Positions 24,393 to 26,056 of a DNA stretch of 26,056 nt are shown in pieces. The notes beneath the pieces were generated by a model, which saw only the letters and a program-made list of their open reading frames with translations, was not told the origin of the DNA and did not search any database. The DNA is from Candidatus Hydrogenedentota bacterium (GTDB taxonomy: Bacteria; Hydrogenedentota; Hydrogenedentia; Hydrogenedentiales; GCA-2746185), in contig DTSJ01000302.1 in the NCBI GenBank assembly GCA_012965445.1, forward strand, positions 1 through 26,056. The letters are read 5' to 3'. Numbering within the stretch: the first letter of the stretch is position 1; each line of letters begins with the position of its first letter. The position numbers and the translations under genes are program-made.

Positions 24393-26056
24393 ATGACTCG
24401 TATGCGAATGATGATCGTGACAATCTGTACGTCGTGTTTGGCGATCGCGGCAACACCTTCCGCGCAAACCGTTAAAGGCTCCCTTCCGAAAGATGCGCCG
24501 CCCAGAATCCTGCCTTATCGGGGGTTAACTCCGGGGCTGGATACCCATGCGGACGTTCTCAACGCCATGGGCGATCCGGTATTCGAGTCGAAATGGTACA
24601 ACTATAAGCTCTATTACCCCGCAGTTGATCGTCCGGGGATGTTCGATATCGTTCATCTGCACGGCAAACAACCGGAAGCCCGTCTCGCCGAGATCGATGC
24701 CGCTTCGATACCAGAAGGCTACGAAACCGAAAAGGCGGTTCGAGCGAAACTCGGAAAACCGGAGTACGTCCTCCGCATGGCGACCTGGAGCATGCTCGAT
24801 TATACTGAGCGCGGACTGCGCTTCGCTTTGTCGAGTAAGGGCAATACGATTGGTGTTACCTATTTTCCGCATCTTACGCGAAGGGTTCCGGTCGGCGAAC
24901 GCGCCTTGGTCGATCTGAGTCGACTCCGCGAGGGCCCTCAGCCCAAACCAGATTTGCTTCCAGACCTGAACGGCCTCAAGGTCGGCGTATCCGAGAAAGT
25001 CGTTTCTGCGCAGGAAGGCTGGCTCGCACATCGGTTCCAGATCCACGACGATCTGAAAGCCCGCACCGCCGTCTTTTCTGATGGAAACGAAACAGTCGCC
25101 TTTGTCGGAGCTGACTTGTTCGGGATGCGTTGGAAAGATGTCAACGTCATGCGAGACGAAGCCAAAAGACTCGGCGTGAATCATCTCGTACTCGCTAGCT
25201 CACACAACCACGCCGCAGGCGACACGCTCGGTGTATACGGTCACTACCCCGCCGAGTTCGTCGCCTTCATTCATTCCCAAGTCATCGACAGCATCAAAGT
25301 AGCCCTCAACGACATGCAGGAAGTCGTCGAATTGCGCACCGCCTCCAAAGAACTTCCCATGGACGGCATACGCGTCCAGGGACTGTTTCGCAATGCGCGT
25401 AATCCCGGCGTGCTGGACCCCACAATTTCCATCGTTCAGGCCATCGGCAAAAACGATAAAGTCATAACGACCATGGTGCACTTTGCCTGCCACGTCGAAT
25501 CACTTACCAAAGGATCGAGAGAAATCAGCGCGGATTTTCCCGGCTACATGTGTGACCAAATCGAACAGGACGGCGGCGGACAACCCATCTTCCTCAATGG
25601 CGCCCTCGGCGGCATGATCAGCGGCGACAACCGCGAGCGCACCCACGAATCAGCCAAAGTGATGGGACTTGAGCTTGCGAGAATCGTCAAGGATCTGATC
25701 CCAACTGCCACTTCAGCCGGAAAACACGCGTTCAGCGTCGACCAGCGCCTATTGCAAATCCCCATGACCAACCCAAACTTTCAGGAGCGTATCGAATCAG
25801 GATACCGCACCGTCTATCGCGGACGCGTCACCACCGATATGATGTACATCAAGCTCGGCGAGGCGCAGTTCGTCACGCTGCCCGGAGAACTGCTCCCCGA
25901 AGTCAGCTTTGAGATCATCGAAGAAATGCAGGGATTCCCGAGAATGCTCATCGGACTCGCGAACGACCAACTCGGATACATGGTCCCGCCCTATGACTTC
26001 CGCGTAGATGCCTACGAAGAATCCGTCTCCCAGGGTCCGGCCGCCGCGACCCAGGT
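24393..26056 (+). CDS. Secreted neutral/alkaline ceramidase-like protein with N-terminal BamE-like segments (partial)
   Basis: The frame is open from ATG 24393 to the window edge (554 residues plus part of a codon). AAAGG lies 8 nt before the start; a GTG directly precedes the ATG. Residues 1-25 form a signal peptide. Residues ~45-160 hold two short stretches of the pattern G-x-x-x-x-x-V-x-x-x-x-G-x-P (around 50-62 and 113-123), resembling BamE/SmpA-like modules. From ~195 the sequence resembles the neutral ceramidase superfamily: ASSHNHAAGD with His271 and His273 as likely zinc ligands, a later HFACHVES, LPGELLPEVS and GLANDQLGYMVPP. Such enzymes hydrolyse ceramides or related amides outside the cytoplasm. 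Codons in the last third end in C more often than in the neighbouring genes. Substrate is unproven. Confidence 0.75.
   Translation, partial: MTRMRMMIVTICTSCLAIAATPSAQTVKGSLPKDAPPRILPYRGLTPGLDTHADVLNAMGDPVFESKWYNYKLYYPAVDRPGMFDIVHLHGKQPEARLAEIDAASIPEGYETEKAVRAKLGKPEYVLRMATWSMLDYTERGLRFALSSKGNTIGVTYFPHLTRRVPVGERALVDLSRLREGPQPKPDLLPDLNGLKVGVSEKVVSAQEGWLAHRFQIHDDLKARTAVFSDGNETVAFVGADLFGMRWKDVNVMRDEAKRLGVNHLVLASSHNHAAGDTLGVYGHYPAEFVAFIHSQVIDSIKVALNDMQEVVELRTASKELPMDGIRVQGLFRNARNPGVLDPTISIVQAIGKNDKVITTMVHFACHVESLTKGSREISADFPGYMCDQIEQDGGGQPIFLNGALGGMISGDNRERTHESAKVMGLELARIVKDLIPTATSAGKHAFSVDQRLLQIPMTNPNFQERIESGYRTVYRGRVTTDMMYIKLGEAQFVTLPGELLPEVSFEIIEEMQGFPRMLIGLANDQLGYMVPPYDFRVDAYEESVSQGPAAATQ

Noticed and set aside
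1..26056. CRISPR array, insertion sequence, rRNA or tRNA genes
   Set aside because: No regularly spaced repeats, transposase frames or conserved RNA gene segments were found on either strand.

Overview
This window comes from a free-living bacterium of moderate GC content (roughly mid-50s percent by eye). The gene content points to the Planctomycetota / Hydrogenedentota / Lentisphaerota end of bacterial diversity: Gfo/Idh/MocA oxidoreductases, a DUF1080 secreted protein, a DUF5117/DUF4953 metalloprotease, a ceramidase-like secreted enzyme, REC-HDOD proteins, RpoN-dependent regulators and a MetX-MetW fusion. No rRNA or other clade marker is present, so this placement is an inference. TGA is a normal stop here: several intact genes end with it.

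Layout. (a) 1-182: the 3' end of a Gfo/Idh/MocA oxidoreductase on the + strand, followed by a palindrome. (b) 313-11078, all on the - strand: a broken REC-HDOD regulator, a fused metX-metW methionine gene, a secreted zinc metalloprotease, a secreted (alpha/alpha)6-barrel protein, and a small sugar-nucleotide/surface-polysaccharide group (UDP-glucuronate decarboxylase, a zinc-ribbon methyltransferase-like protein, a 27-codon mini-ORF, and a Gfo/Idh/MocA dehydrogenase). (c) 11270-11992: a DUF1080 secreted protein on the + strand. (d) 12003-23404: a long, closely spaced - strand cluster. In transcription order it holds a radical-SAM-like protein without the iron-sulfur cysteines, a FabF-like ketosynthase, a membrane histidine kinase, a second REC-GAF-PAS kinase lacking its phospho-histidine, an NtrC-type sigma-54 activator, a PfkB sugar kinase, an ankyrin-like lipoprotein and a membrane-anchored protein of unknown function. 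(e) 23405-23841: an AT-rich intergenic block with palindromes. (f) 23842-24298: a wrecked chimera of a family 2 glycosyltransferase start and a receiver domain. (g) 24393-26056: a secreted ceramidase-like protein running off the window.

The strongest candidate for something undescribed is the left-reading cluster starting at 23404. Its first two genes are 3 bp apart and encode full-length, open-framed members of the radical SAM and ketosynthase families whose key catalytic residues are changed (no CxxxCxxC; second catalytic His to Gln). They are followed by a two-kinase, one-activator RpoN system in which one kinase has Gln in place of the phosphorylated His. Together with a methyltransferase-like protein whose SAM-binding motifs are eroded (9050-10066), the window holds four apparently maintained proteins with altered catalytic motifs, as well as two plainly broken regulatory genes. 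Whether the altered proteins are functional pseudoenzymes or diverged enzymes needs homologue alignments that could not be run here.
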